DNA of 64,000 nucleotides, taken from Flavobacterium sp. N502536. Lineage in GTDB: Bacteria > Bacteroidota > Bacteroidia > Flavobacteriales > Flavobacteriaceae. Position 1 is the stretch's first letter; every line of letters begins with the position of its first letter. Positions 41,821 to 50,489 of the stretch are shown in pieces. The position numbers were made by a program, and so were the translations under genes. The DNA is taken from contig NZ_CP110011.1 in assembly GCF_025947345.1 (NCBI RefSeq), positions 62,001 to 126,000 of the forward strand, read 5' to 3'. The notes below the pieces were generated by a model. The model was not told where the DNA came from. It was given only the letters and a program-made list of their open reading frames with translations, and ran no database searches.

Positions 41821-41996
41821 ATTCAGCTTACTAAATCGATTTTCTAACTCGGTAAAAATTAACACATTGTTGAAAAAATCACGTCGTTGGTTTAAATTTA
41901 ACATTATTTGTGGCTTTTTATTTTTTTTTGATACACTTAACAAATATATTTACGGTCTTCAAAAAACAATAAAATAAAAAATTAACCTCTTAAATT

Positions 41997-43466
41997 ATGA
42001 GTTCAGAAAATGTTCAAACCAAATGGGGACAGTTTATCTCGTTGATAATTGTTTTCTTCTTTTGGGGTTTTGTTGGTTCGGCCAATGATATCCTGATTCC
42101 AGTTTTCAAGAAAGTATTTACCTTATCGCAAGTGCAATCGCAATTAGTAGCCTGGGCCTTTTATGCAGCTTACTTCGTAGGATCATTGATTTTCTTCCTG
42201 GTATCTTTAAAATTAGATGTTTTACAAAAATTCGGATACAAAAAAACACTTTCTGCCGGTTTACTATTATCTGCTTGTGGTTCATTTTTATTCATTCCGG
42301 CTGCAACAATGGAAAGCTTTCCTTTCTTTTTAACAGCTTTATTTACAGTAGGTTTAGGATTTTCAATCCAACAAATCGTAGCAAACCCTCTTGCAATTAA
42401 AATGGGAAGCCCTGCAACAGGTGCACACCGTTTGACTTTAGCAGGTGGAATCAACTCTTTCGGAACTACTATTGGGGCTATTTTACTTGGAATCGCTTTG
42501 TTCGGAATGGGAGACAACAAAAAAACAGCCTTATCATTAGAAGACATCAAACTTCCTTTTATTATCCTTGGACTTGCTTTTATCGTCGTAGCCATTTTCA
42601 TGAACTTCTCTAAAATTGAAGATCCTGCCAAAGAAGACGAAGAAGAAATTAAAGTAGCACACGAAAAATTCAATATCTTAGATTATCCACAACTCTATCT
42701 TGGAATGTTAGGGATCTTCATCTACGTAGGTACAGAAGTAACTATTATCAGTAACCTTCCCGCTTTATTACACACAGCCGAATTTGGTAACATCCTCGAG
42801 GATGCTATTGCTCCATTTATTGCCCTTTACTGGGGAAGTTTAATGATTGGCCGTTGGAATGGTGGAGTTAACGTTTTCAACACTTCCAATCTGGTAAACA
42901 CAGCACTTAAATTCATCGTACCAGCTATAGCATTTGGAGTAATTATTGGCGCTAACCTTTTTGCTGCACACGATGTTTCTTCGTTTTACATCTATCCAAT
43001 CTGGATCTTATTGTTTATCGCAGTGAGCTTTGTTGGAGGTAAAAATGCCGGAAAAACATTAATGCTTTTCGGAATATCAGGTGTATTAATGATGTTTGCC
43101 GGATTGGTTTGCCCGGATCCGCAAATTGCTAAATTCTTTTTCATCTCAGGAGGTTTATTCTTGTCTATCATGTGGCCGTCTATCTTCGACTTAGCCATTG
43201 CAGGTTTAGGAAAAAACACTGGAAAAGCGTCTTCATTCTTAATTATGATGATTCTTGGAGGAGGAATTATTCCTTTAATTCAAGGCAGCATCTGTGATAT
43301 CGACCTTACAAGTCCAAATGGAATTTTCGGAATTACATGGACCCATTTCTCTTATATTGTACCTCTTATTGGTTTTGCTTATTTAGGATTCTACGGTTTC
43401 TATTGCCCTAAGATTTTAAAAAGACAAGGTATCAACCATGTTGAAGGTGGTGGCGGAGGTCACTAA
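41997..43466 (+). CDS. MFS sugar transporter, NagP-like GlcNAc carrier
   Basis: A 489-residue inner-membrane protein with about twelve transmembrane segments. The start FFFWGFVGSANDILIPVFKK, the LSAGLLLSACGSFLFIPA segment and the NPLAIKMGSPATGAHRLTLA motif match the FucP/GluP/NagP sugar:H+ symporter group. The tail ends GGGGGH. In chitin loci of Bacteroidota this carrier moves GlcNAc or a disaccharide into the cytoplasm. It follows the response regulator by 176 bases, so it may be its target. Confidence 0.92.
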   Translation: MSSENVQTKWGQFISLIIVFFFWGFVGSANDILIPVFKKVFTLSQVQSQLVAWAFYAAYFVGSLIFFLVSLKLDVLQKFGYKKTLSAGLLLSACGSFLFIPAATMESFPFFLTALFTVGLGFSIQQIVANPLAIKMGSPATGAHRLTLAGGINSFGTTIGAILLGIALFGMGDNKKTALSLEDIKLPFIILGLAFIVVAIFMNFSKIEDPAKEDEEEIKVAHEKFNILDYPQLYLGMLGIFIYVGTEVTIISNLPALLHTAEFGNILEDAIAPFIALYWGSLMIGRWNGGVNVFNTSNLVNTALKFIVPAIAFGVIIGANLFAAHDVSSFYIYPIWILLFIAVSFVGGKNAGKTLMLFGISGVLMMFAGLVCPDPQIAKFFFISGGLFLSIMWPSIFDLAIAGLGKNTGKASSFLIMMILGGGIIPLIQGSICDIDLTSPNGIFGITWTHFSYIVPLIGFAYLGFYGFYCPKILKRQGINHVEGGGGGH

Positions 43467-43478
43467 ACCTGGATAAAA

Positions 43479-43654
43479 TTTTAAATTCCAAATCTCAAAT
43501 TCCAAATTCCAAATTCCAAATTCCAAACGTTCACTAAAGTTTTGGAATTTGGAATTTGTTTTTTTACCCTAATTACAAACAAACCCGACAGATTTACTTT
43601 AAAAATTTGGAATTTGGAATTTGAGATTTGGGATTTTTTATCCTAATTACAAAC
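43479..43654. repeat. AAATTCCAA / TTTGGAATTT array with a 74-bp tandem duplication
   Basis: Several AAATTCCAA words (43481-43526) are followed by TTTGGAATTTGGAATTTG words (43542-43560 and 43605-43625). CCTAATTACAAACAAACCCG recurs at 43568 and 43642, 74 bases apart, so part of the array is duplicated. Same words as at 10.93-11.04 kb. Confidence 0.75.
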
Positions 43655-43687
43655 AAACCCGACAGGTTTCAAAAACCTGTCGGGTTT
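43655..43687. terminator. Strong hairpin downstream of the MFS transporter gene
   Basis: AAACCCGACAGGTTT and its exact reverse complement form a 15-bp stem with a 3-base loop. The same 15-base arms occur at 60421-60453. A transcription terminator is likely; its repeated use suggests a mobile terminator-like element. Confidence 0.7.
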
Positions 43688-43700
43688 ACATAAAACAAAA

Positions 43701-43734
43701 AAAACGCCATCTTTCTATTGAAAAATGGCGTTTT
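43701..43734. terminator. Bidirectional terminator between the MFS and transaldolase genes
   Basis: AAAACGCCAT and ATGGCGTTTT form a 10-bp stem with A- and T-runs, usable from both sides. Confidence 0.85.
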
Positions 43735-43751
43735 TAATTTATAACTAAGGA

Positions 43752-44408
43752 CTACTTGTTTCCTTTTTCAAAATCAGCTACAAACTGAGCCAATCCAATA
43801 TCTGTTAATGGGTGTTTCAACAATCCGTAAATTGCAGAAAGAGGTCCGGTCATTACATCAGCGCCAATTTTAGCACAGTTTACAATGTGCATCGTGTGAC
43901 GTACAGAAGCTGCTAAAATTTGAGTTTCGTAACCGTAGTTATCATATACCAATCTAATTTCTTCGATCAAATTCAATCCGTCAGTCGAAACGTCATCTAA
44001 ACGACCTACGAACGGAGACACATAAGTTGCTCCTGCTTTTGCAGCCAAAATAGCCTGTCCTACTGAAAATACAAGCGTTACATTTGTTTTAATTCCTTTA
44101 TCAGAGAAATATTTTGCAGCCATAACACCTTCTTTTGTCATAGGCAATTTCACCACGATTTGATCATGCAATTCAGCCAGCTCCTCACCTTCTTTAATCA
44201 TTCCGTCAAAATCAAGCGCATTTACTTCAGCACTTACATCTCCTTCAACCAAATTACAGATGTCAACATAATGCTTTAAAATGTTGTCTTTTCCAGTAAT
44301 TCCTTCTTTAGCCATCAATGATGGGTTAGTCGTTACACCATCCAAAACGCCTAAAGCCTGTGCTTCTTTAATCTGAGCTAAGTTAGCCGTGTCAATAAAA
44401 AATTTCAT
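43752..44408 (-). CDS. Fructose-6-phosphate aldolase/TalC-type transaldolase
   Basis: A 218-residue class I aldolase of the small transaldolase group. It starts [16 protein letters not shown] and has [13 protein letters not shown], the Schiff-base lysine Lys87 in [40 protein letters not shown] and [17 protein letters not shown]. It transfers dihydroxyacetone units (fsa/talC). Whether this one favours transaldolase or F6P aldolase cannot be read from sequence. It follows the SDR gene by 44 bases, with a TAATTTTG box (44448-44455) overlapping the SDR stop. Confidence 0.93.
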   Translation of the reverse strand: MKFFIDTANLAQIKEAQALGVLDGVTTNPSLMAKEGITGKDNILKHYVDICNLVEGDVSAEVNALDFDGMIKEGEELAELHDQIVVKLPMTKEGVMAAKYFSDKGIKTNVTLVFSVGQAILAAKAGATYVSPFVGRLDDVSTDGLNLIEEIRLVYDNYGYETQILAASVRHTMHIVNCAKIGADVMTGPLSAIYGLLKHPLTDIGLAQFVADFEKGNK

Positions 44409-44452
44409 AATCTATTTATATTTAATTGTGTGTTTAAAAATTTCGTGCAAAA

Positions 44453-45256
44453 TTACAACTTATAATGATTCATCAGCATTTTTTCGTAAACTTTATCCGG
44501 AAGTGCACGCTTTAAAACAATCGAAAACTTCTGCATAAAAGCACCTACTTTGTAATGCACTTTTGGTTTTTCCTGTTGGATGATTTTATAAACTGCTTCG
44601 GCCATTTCATTTGGATTCCCTCCTGCATCAACATGCTCGTTCATCGTGGAAAGAATATCACCGTAGACTTTTTCGTAAGCCGAACCTTTTACAACTGGTG
44701 CGTGGTAACGTCCTGCTGCAATATTGGTTGCAAAATCTCCCGGTGCCACATTGGTAATATCAACTCCAAATGACTTCACCTCCATACGCAAAGCCTCCGT
44801 AATCAATTCCAAAGCCCCTTTTGAAGCCGAGTACACACTGCGGTAAGGCAATCCCATATAACCCGCGATTGAAGTGATATTAATAATCAAACCCGATTTT
44901 TGTTCCCTCATTTGAGGTAAAACAGCTTTCATCACTTCGATAGGTCCGAAAAAATTAGTTTCAAAATTATTTTTGATTTCCTCCGTCGGAATTTCTTCCA
45001 GAGGTCCGGTAATTCCAACACCCGCATTATTAATAACAACATCGAGTCTTCCCGAAGTAGCAATAACCTCAGCTACTGCCGATTTTATAGAATCGGCATT
45101 GCGAACATCTAAAGCAACTAATGGAAAAACTGAATGCTGTACCTTTTCAGGATTTCGGCTCGTTCCGTATACTACGAAACCTTTTTGATGCAAGAACTCT
45201 CCAATTGACTTCCCAATTCCTGAAGATCCTCCGGTAATTAAAACAACTTTACTCAT
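44453..45256 (-). CDS. Short-chain dehydrogenase/reductase
   Basis: A 267-residue cytosolic NAD(P) oxidoreductase. Rossmann motif TGGSSGIGKSIG (8-19), NNAGVGITG and active-site YSASKGALE are all present, with the serine in IINITSIAG. This is a classical SDR; the substrate is unknown. It is the first gene of a two-gene cluster with the transaldolase. Confidence 0.92.
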   Translation of the reverse strand: MSKVVLITGGSSGIGKSIGEFLHQKGFVVYGTSRNPEKVQHSVFPLVALDVRNADSIKSAVAEVIATSGRLDVVINNAGVGITGPLEEIPTEEIKNNFETNFFGPIEVMKAVLPQMREQKSGLIINITSIAGYMGLPYRSVYSASKGALELITEALRMEVKSFGVDITNVAPGDFATNIAAGRYHAPVVKGSAYEKVYGDILSTMNEHVDAGGNPNEMAEAVYKIIQQEKPKVHYKVGAFMQKFSIVLKRALPDKVYEKMLMNHYKL

Positions 45257-45257
45257 T

Positions 45258-45450
45258 GTAAGTTTTATGTTAGATGTGAAATGTTATTTGTGAAATGCTC
45301 TCTGTGAAATGCTCTCTGTGAAATGAAATATACTTGACGCAGACTTTTAATTATGATCGTTAAATGTACTTGTTTATAAATAGAATCTCTGCAATACGAA
45401 AATCTTCTTCCCTAAAACATCTTACATCTTACAAGCAACATTTTACATTT
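45258..45450. repeat. TGTGAAATG / CATTTCACA word array
   Basis: Four near copies of CTGTGAAATG occur at 45276-45324, and reversed words (CATCTTACATCTTAC, ACATTTCACA) at 45417-45455. It belongs to the same family as the array near 24.0 kb. Confidence 0.7.
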
Positions 45451-45519
45451 CACAAAAAGGTCAAAAATAAAAAAATCCTCCATAAGGAAGACTACTTTTA
45501 AATTAATTCTAAAAAAAAA

Positions 45520-45535
45520 TCCCGAAACATCGGGA
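45520..45535 (-). terminator. Short hairpin with T-run downstream of the SRP RNA
   Basis: TCCCGA-AACA-TCGGGA (6-bp stem) followed on the minus strand by nine T. It is a weak stem but well placed as a backup terminator for the RNA gene. Confidence 0.55.
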
Positions 45536-45554
45536 CTACAAAAAAAAAAAAAAT

Positions 45555-45647
45555 GGCAAGCGACCTACATCGCACCGCTCAACCACGTACCCTTGCTATG
45601 TTCCCATCCTGGGGGAGTCTGCAGGAGCTGGTCGTGTAGGACTTGCC
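45555..45647 (-). ncRNA. ffs: Signal recognition particle RNA (small bacterial type)
   Basis: Read on the minus strand, a terminal stem GGCAAG...CTTGCC encloses a 93-base RNA. It carries the conserved apical SRP domain: CAGGATGGGAACATAGCAAGGGTA includes the GGAA-type tetraloop and AGCA/AAGG internal loop bound by Ffh (shown in two parts, GGGAACATAGCAAGGGTA being the core). The T-run after the stem on the minus strand ends transcription. A near-perfect promoter places transcription start at the first base of the stem. Together these features make the call firm; exact ends are approximate by a few bases. Confidence 0.85.
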
Positions 45648-45651
45648 GGTG

Positions 45652-45681
45652 CAAATATACAATCTTTTTATATTTTTGCAA
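45652..45681 (-). promoter_or_regulatory. Promoter of the SRP RNA (-33/-7)
   Basis: On the minus strand TTGC (45678-45681), 18 bases, then TATATTTG (45652-45659). The distance from the -7 box to the GGCAAG start of the RNA is 4 bases, as expected. Confidence 0.7.
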
Positions 45682-45685
45682 GACC

Positions 45686-45717
45686 TTTGTTGCTATAAAA
45701 ATATCATCGTATATTGG
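45686..45717 (+). promoter_or_regulatory. Possible promoter of the glutaminyl cyclase gene
   Basis: TTTG (45686-45689), 20 bases, then TATATTGG (45710-45717), one mismatch to TAnnTTTG; 19 bases before the ATG. It is divergent from the SRP RNA promoter with its -33 only 5 bases away. Confidence 0.4.
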
Positions 45718-45736
45718 CTTATTCAAATTTTAAACT

Positions 45737-46789
45737 ATGAAAAAATATAACTTCCTAACTGTCATTTTATTAGGAATCACATTAATTGGATGTGGAGATA
45801 CAAAAAAAGGTGAAAATTCTTTATTCACCATCGATGATTCGGCTTTTCCGGCTCATTTTTTGCCTCAGGAAGCCATTTCGATCGGCATTTTGAACCCGAA
45901 TTCGAAAGAAATCGACAGCATTGCCTACTTCATAAACGATAAAAAAGTGGGAAGCACTAAAGGTGCTGAAAAATTCAAATTTGAATTAAAAGATCAAAAA
46001 TTAGGATACCAATATTTAAAAGCGACCGTTTATTTTGGATCAGACTCCTCTGATGCTACCAAACGTGTTGAGCTGGTTTCGAATATTGAGCCTAAATTAT
46101 TAAAATACAAAATAATCAATACCTACGCGCACGACAAACAAGCTTTTACGGAAGGATTAGAGTTTTATAAAGACACTTTATACGAGAGTACAGGGCAGGA
46201 AGGCGCTTCTTACTTAAGAAAATACGACTACAAAACCGGAAAAGTTTTCAAACAAGTCGATTTAGACAAAAAGTATTTTGGTGAAGGAATTACTTTTATC
46301 AATGGCAAATTATTCCAGCTGACCTGGCAAAACAAAACCGGTTTTATCTACAATGCCAACACTTTAAAACTGGAAAAAACTTTTGCTTACGAAAAAGATA
46401 TCGAGGGCTGGGGAATGACGAATGACGGGAAATACATTTACCAAACCGATAAGACAGAAAAAATCTGGAAAATGGATCCTGCAACTCAAAAAATGATCGA
46501 TTACATCAACGTTTACTCGGGAACTTCAAAAATTAAAGCCATTAATGAATTGGAATGGATTGACGGAAAAATCTACACCAATGTATGGTTTAAAGATGCA
46601 ATTGCAGTTGTCAACCCTACTTCGGGAGCTGTTGAAGGGATTCTGGACATGTCAGGATTACGCAAACTGATGAGTGATGTGACCAAAGACGACGTTTTAA
46701 ACGGAATCGCTTACAACCCAAAAACCAAAACTATTTTTGTTACCGGTAAAAACTGGAGCAAAATATTCGAAATAACAGTCTCAGAATAA
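45737..46789 (+). CDS. Glutaminyl-peptide cyclotransferase lipoprotein
   Basis: A 350-residue exported protein with lipobox LIGCGD (Cys about 19). The C-terminal 240 residues are a five-bladed glutamine cyclotransferase propeller (PF05096 type): HDKQAFTEGLEFYKDTLYES, GEGITFINGKLFQLTW, EGWGMTNDGKYIYQTD, and NELEWIDGKIYTNVW. It would convert N-terminal glutamine to pyroglutamate on exported proteins, which fits Bacteroidota where many exported proteins begin with Gln after signal cleavage. The N-terminal 100 residues add an Ig-like module. Confidence 0.93.
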   Translation: MKKYNFLTVILLGITLIGCGDTKKGENSLFTIDDSAFPAHFLPQEAISIGILNPNSKEIDSIAYFINDKKVGSTKGAEKFKFELKDQKLGYQYLKATVYFGSDSSDATKRVELVSNIEPKLLKYKIINTYAHDKQAFTEGLEFYKDTLYESTGQEGASYLRKYDYKTGKVFKQVDLDKKYFGEGITFINGKLFQLTWQNKTGFIYNANTLKLEKTFAYEKDIEGWGMTNDGKYIYQTDKTEKIWKMDPATQKMIDYINVYSGTSKIKAINELEWIDGKIYTNVWFKDAIAVVNPTSGAVEGILDMSGLRKLMSDVTKDDVLNGIAYNPKTKTIFVTGKNWSKIFEITVSE

Positions 46790-46826
46790 ATACAAACCCT
46801 TTGGGTAAAATTGAAAATTAAATTTC

Positions 46827-46911
46827 AACACATAGAAATATAGTTTACTAGATGCATTTTAACTAGTGAAACGCCTTTTTTAAGTTTACAATAACTATGT
46901 TTCTATGTGTT
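46827..46911. repeat. Inverted-repeat element, copy 1
   Basis: 19-base arms AACACATAGAAATATAGTT (46827-46845) and its complement (46893-46911; 18 of 19 match) flank 47 bases with AGTGAAACGCCTTTTT (46865-46880). No coding region. Copy 2 is at 51.9 kb. Confidence 0.8.
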
Positions 46912-47023
46912 AAAACAATTTCACTCAACAAATTAAATACAAATTACATAAGCATGAGTTTCATTAATTCTCACAATTCATAGTGAAAATTCGTGAAATT
47001 TGTCTTTTACAACAATACCAACA

Positions 47024-48262
47024 ATGACAACTCTTATAACAAACATCAAAGAATTACTTCAGGTTCGCGAAACTTCAATAGCTAAGGTTTCAGGAGCAGA
47101 AATGGCAGTACTTCCCACCTTAAAAAATGCGTATTTAATTTTAAAAGACAATCTTATTTACGATTTTGGTCTGATGGAAAATCTTCCTGAAGTTCCTGCC
47201 GATTTAACAATTGATGCTACAGGGCGAATTGTGATGCCAACTTGGTGCGACAGCCATACACACATTGTATATGCAGGAAATCGCGAACAGGAGTTTGTAG
47301 ACCGAATCAACGGATTTTCGTATGAAGAAATTGCGAACCGTGGTGGCGGAATTCTAAACTCGTCCAAAAAACTCAATGAAACCTCAGAAGAAGAGATCTA
47401 CGAGCAATCGAAACTTCGTTTAGAAGAAGTGATGCATTTAGGAACAGGCGCTGTAGAAATAAAATCGGGTTACGGACTTACGATCGAAGGTGAATTGAAA
47501 ATGCTTCGCGTCATTCAGAAACTTGCTCAAAATTATCCTATTGCCATAAAAGCTACTTTTCTGGGTGCGCATGCTTTTCCTTTACATTACAAAGAAAACA
47601 AAGCAGGTTATATCGATGAAATCATCACCAAAATGCTGCCCGAAATTGCCCAAAACAAACTGGCCGATTATGTGGATGCCTTTTGCGAAACCGGATATTT
47701 TTCTGTTGAAGAAACCGAAAAAATCATGGAAGCGGGAATACAATATGGTCTGAAACCAAAAATTCATGTCAACCAGTTCAATTCTATTGGCGGTATACAG
47801 GCAGGAATCAAATACAAAGCCCTTTCTGTCGATCATCTCGAAATTATGAACCCGGAAGACATTGAAGCTTTAAAAAACACCGAAACAATGCCTGTCGCAT
47901 TGCCGTCCTGTTCTTATTTTTTAAGCATTCCTTATACTCCGGCACGCGAAATGATCAAAGCTGGTTTGCCAATTGCTCTGGCTACCGATTTTAACCCTGG
48001 TTCTACTCCATCCGGAAATATGAATTTTGTAGTAGCAACGGCTTGTATCAAAATGAAAATGACTCCCGAAGAAGCCATAAATGCTGCCACCATAAATGGC
48101 GCTTATGCTATGGACCTTTCTGAAACACACGGAAGTATTACCAAAGGCAAAAAAGCCAATTTAATTCTTACCAAACCGATTTCATCTTACTATCAAATTC
48201 CTTACGCATTTGGCAGTAATTTAATCGAAAACGTTTTTCTTGAAGGTAAAATTCTTAAATAA
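47024..48262 (+). CDS. hutI: Imidazolonepropionase
   Basis: A 412-residue enzyme from the ATG at 47024; an upstream TTG reading is unlikely. It hydrolyses imidazolone-5-propionate to N-formimino-L-glutamate, the third step of histidine breakdown. Metal motif DSHTHIVYAG (His78, His80), then FLGAHAFP, HVNQFNSIGG, SVDHLEIM and ATDFNPGS are all in place. hutG lies 1.1 kb downstream on the same strand with an unrelated minus-strand gene in between, so the hut genes are near but not in one operon. hutH and hutU are not in the window. Confidence 0.95.
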   Translation: MTTLITNIKELLQVRETSIAKVSGAEMAVLPTLKNAYLILKDNLIYDFGLMENLPEVPADLTIDATGRIVMPTWCDSHTHIVYAGNREQEFVDRINGFSYEEIANRGGGILNSSKKLNETSEEEIYEQSKLRLEEVMHLGTGAVEIKSGYGLTIEGELKMLRVIQKLAQNYPIAIKATFLGAHAFPLHYKENKAGYIDEIITKMLPEIAQNKLADYVDAFCETGYFSVEETEKIMEAGIQYGLKPKIHVNQFNSIGGIQAGIKYKALSVDHLEIMNPEDIEALKNTETMPVALPSCSYFLSIPYTPAREMIKAGLPIALATDFNPGSTPSGNMNFVVATACIKMKMTPEEAINAATINGAYAMDLSETHGSITKGKKANLILTKPISSYYQIPYAFGSNLIENVFLEGKILK

Positions 48263-48270
48263 TAAAGCAT

Positions 48271-48307
48271 AAAAAAAGGTCTGTGATTTTCTTCACAGAC
48301 CTTTTTT
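48271..48307. terminator. Bidirectional terminator after hutI
   Basis: AAAAAAAGGTCTGTGA pairs with TCACAGACCTTTTTT around a short loop; T-runs on both sides. It separates hutI from the coiled-coil gene on the other strand. Confidence 0.9.
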
Positions 48308-48340
48308 ATTTTAGTGGTATTTGTCCTAAACGGCTCGGTA

Positions 48341-49219
48341 TTATCTTAAGCTAAAACTAGTTTTAGAAACCAATTCGTCATTATCAAAAACATTAATAAA
48401 GTAAGTACCTTTTTCAAAATCTTTACCAATTAAATCTTCTGAAACGTTTACTGTTTTGTTCTCATATCTAACGGTAGTTTTAAAGCTATACGTTAAAGTA
48501 TTATCTCCAAAACTTTCTGTTTTCTTTTCTCCTAAAACATTGTTTTTAGAATCGATAACTTGTACATAATACGTTTTATCTCCTGATTTAGCGATTTGAT
48601 TTTCAGCAATAGTAAAACTTACTTTCAAAACATCGGCACGGCTTGCTTTATCGGTTTCGATTTGTTTACCTGAACCTTTTACTTTGTAAGCGATCGTTTT
48701 TGTATTTAATACAGATAATTTAGCTCCTTTTTCAACAGTTTTAGCCAACTCTTCGTTTTGACCAACTAAAACTTCATTGTACTTTTTAGATTCTCCTAAA
48801 ACTACAATTGTACTGTCTCTTTGAACTGTTAAAACGCCATTTTGTTTTTTCAACTCATCGTTTTCAGCAACTAAAGTTTTCATTTTACCTTGCATTGCCT
48901 GAACTTGTGATCTGTATTTAGATACATCTCCTTTAGATTTATTTAAATCATCCATTAGAGCTACTACTTTATCTCTTTCCTGAATTAACTCATCAGACAT
49001 TGAAGTATTCTCAGCAATTGCAGCATCATAAGTTGATTTCAATTCCTGTAAATCTTTCATAACAGATTCTTTTTCTGTCATCGTCGTAGTAAGTTCAGTC
49101 TTAACTACATCTGTATCAGATGATAATTTAAAAATATACACTAAGCTACCAATCAGTAGGACTGCTAAAACTGCGATTACCGCTTTTAGACTTGAGTTGT
49201 TGTTCTTTGGGTTTTCCAT
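48341..49219 (-). CDS. Single-span membrane protein with periplasmic coiled coil
   Basis: A 292-residue protein: cytosolic N-terminus, one membrane span (about 13-31: VIAVLAVLLIGSLVYIF), a long coiled coil (about 35-160, heptads such as DELIQERDKVVALMDDLNK), then a beta-rich C-terminal domain (about 165-292: KSFGDNTLTYSFKTTVRYENK). Not cytosolic enzyme-like. Flavobacterial genomes show this as hypothetical and sometimes as a chromosome-partitioning protein, for which I see no support. Function unknown. A TAAATTTG box (49242-49249) lies 22 bases upstream. Confidence 0.85.
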   Translation of the reverse strand: MENPKNNNSSLKAVIAVLAVLLIGSLVYIFKLSSDTDVVKTELTTTMTEKESVMKDLQELKSTYDAAIAENTSMSDELIQERDKVVALMDDLNKSKGDVSKYRSQVQAMQGKMKTLVAENDELKKQNGVLTVQRDSTIVVLGESKKYNEVLVGQNEELAKTVEKGAKLSVLNTKTIAYKVKGSGKQIETDKASRADVLKVSFTIAENQIAKSGDKTYYVQVIDSKNNVLGEKKTESFGDNTLTYSFKTTVRYENKTVNVSEDLIGKDFEKGTYFINVFDNDELVSKTSFSLR

Positions 49220-49241
49220 ATTTAAAAAATTTTCTTTAAAA

Positions 49242-49249
49242 CAAATTTA
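49242..49249 (-). promoter_or_regulatory. -7 box of the coiled-coil membrane protein gene
   Basis: TAAATTTG on the minus strand matches TAnnTTTG exactly, 22 bases before the ATG. No clear -33. Confidence 0.4.
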
Positions 49250-49291
49250 AGAATTAATATAAGGTAATAACGTAAGTTGCCACAATTATAT

Positions 49292-49299
49292 TATTTTTG
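49292..49299 (+). promoter_or_regulatory. -7 box of hutG
   Basis: TATTTTTG matches TAnnTTTG, 17 bases before the hutG ATG. TTG at 49277-49279 is too close for a standard -33. Confidence 0.35.
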
Positions 49300-49316
49300 G
49301 AAAATATTTTTTTTTC

Positions 49317-50354
49317 ATGGAGAAACTAATTCCTTTTACTGTTAACGATTTGGCAAAAATCACCAATCATAGAAGTGGTGAAATAAAATTCGGAGAAAAA
49401 ATGGTCATCATACCCAAAGGGGCTGATAAGATCAATTTTCTAAAAGAAAGCGAGGCCAAATATGTGCTTTTTGGGATACCTGAAGATATTGGGGTACGTG
49501 CCAATTATGGCAGACCCGGAGCAGCATCGGCATGGGAAAGTGCGATAAAAAGCATTGCCAACATTCAGCACAATCGTTTCTCTAAAGGCAGTCAGATTTT
49601 GGTTTTAGGACAATTGGATGTCGCTCAGGAAATGCGCGATGTCGAAAATCTTGATTTTAATGATATCGACGACAGGTCTAAACTTAGTCAGTTGGTAGAA
49701 AAAATTGACAAAGAAGTTTCGCATATTATTTTTACGATCATAAAAGCCGGAAAAACGCCAATCATTATTGGGGGCGGACATAATAATGCCTACGGAAACA
49801 TAAAAGGCTCGGCTTTAGCCAAAGGAAAACCAATCAATGCTATTAATTTTGATGCGCATTCTGATTTTAGAATCCTTGAAGGCCGTCACAGCGGTAATGG
49901 TTTTTCTTATGCATATGAAGAAGGTTTCTTAAAAAAATATTTCATTTTTGGTCTGCACGAAAACTACACTTCCAAAAGTGTTTTAGACATCATCAAAAAA
50001 CTCGAAGACCGCGTTCGTTACAACACCTACGACAGTGTAAAAATCCGCAAGGAAAAGGATTTTGACAGGGAAATGGCTTTAGCACTGGAATTCATCAGAA
50101 CCGATTCTTTCGGGATCGAAATCGATCTGGATGCTATTCCTAATATTGCGAGCAGCGCCATGACCATCAGTGGTTTTTCGGTGGAAGAATTGCGTCAGTT
50201 TATTTCCTTTTTCGGACAGCATAAAAATGCCGCTTATCTGCATATTTGCGAAGGCGCTCCGGATTTGGCCGACTCTCCAAACAACAATCTAATTGGCAAG
50301 CTTATAGGGTATCTGGTAACGGATTTCATCAAAGCGAATAACGAAAAAATCTAA
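49317..50354 (+). CDS. hutG: Formimidoylglutamase (arginase family)
   Basis: A 345-residue binuclear-metal ureohydrolase. Arginase-family motifs are GKTPIIIGGGHNNAYG, AINFDAHSDFRILEGRHSGN and FGIEIDLDAIPNIASSA, giving the His/Asp metal ligands; the family usually has GGxHS, DAHxD and SxDxDxxDP. hutI nearby points to formimino-glutamate as substrate rather than arginine or agmatine. It is longer than typical arginase (about 300), with an extra N-terminal 70 residues often seen in Bacteroidota HutG proteins. Confidence 0.88.
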   Translation: MEKLIPFTVNDLAKITNHRSGEIKFGEKMVIIPKGADKINFLKESEAKYVLFGIPEDIGVRANYGRPGAASAWESAIKSIANIQHNRFSKGSQILVLGQLDVAQEMRDVENLDFNDIDDRSKLSQLVEKIDKEVSHIIFTIIKAGKTPIIIGGGHNNAYGNIKGSALAKGKPINAINFDAHSDFRILEGRHSGNGFSYAYEEGFLKKYFIFGLHENYTSKSVLDIIKKLEDRVRYNTYDSVKIRKEKDFDREMALALEFIRTDSFGIEIDLDAIPNIASSAMTISGFSVEELRQFISFFGQHKNAAYLHICEGAPDLADSPNNNLIGKLIGYLVTDFIKANNEKI

Positions 50355-50437
50355 TCAAAGCAGCAAGTACAGCTGTTGAAAATTAAGGCATTTGCCAAAT
50401 AAAATGATATTCAAATAAAGGATTAACCGAATAAACC

Positions 50438-50445
50438 TATCTTTG
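50438..50445 (+). promoter_or_regulatory. -7 box of the DEAD-box helicase gene
   Basis: TATCTTTG matches TAnnTTTG. It lies 45 bases before the ATG at 50490, so a leader of about 38 bases is expected. No strong -33. Confidence 0.45.
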
Positions 50446-50489
50446 CACAGAATTTTAGTACTTAAAACTAAATTCTTAATATGTAAGAT

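Noticed and set aside
47000..47023. TTG at 47000 as the hutI start
   Set aside because: The ATG at 47024 gives the usual HutI N-terminus and the added residues are not family-like.
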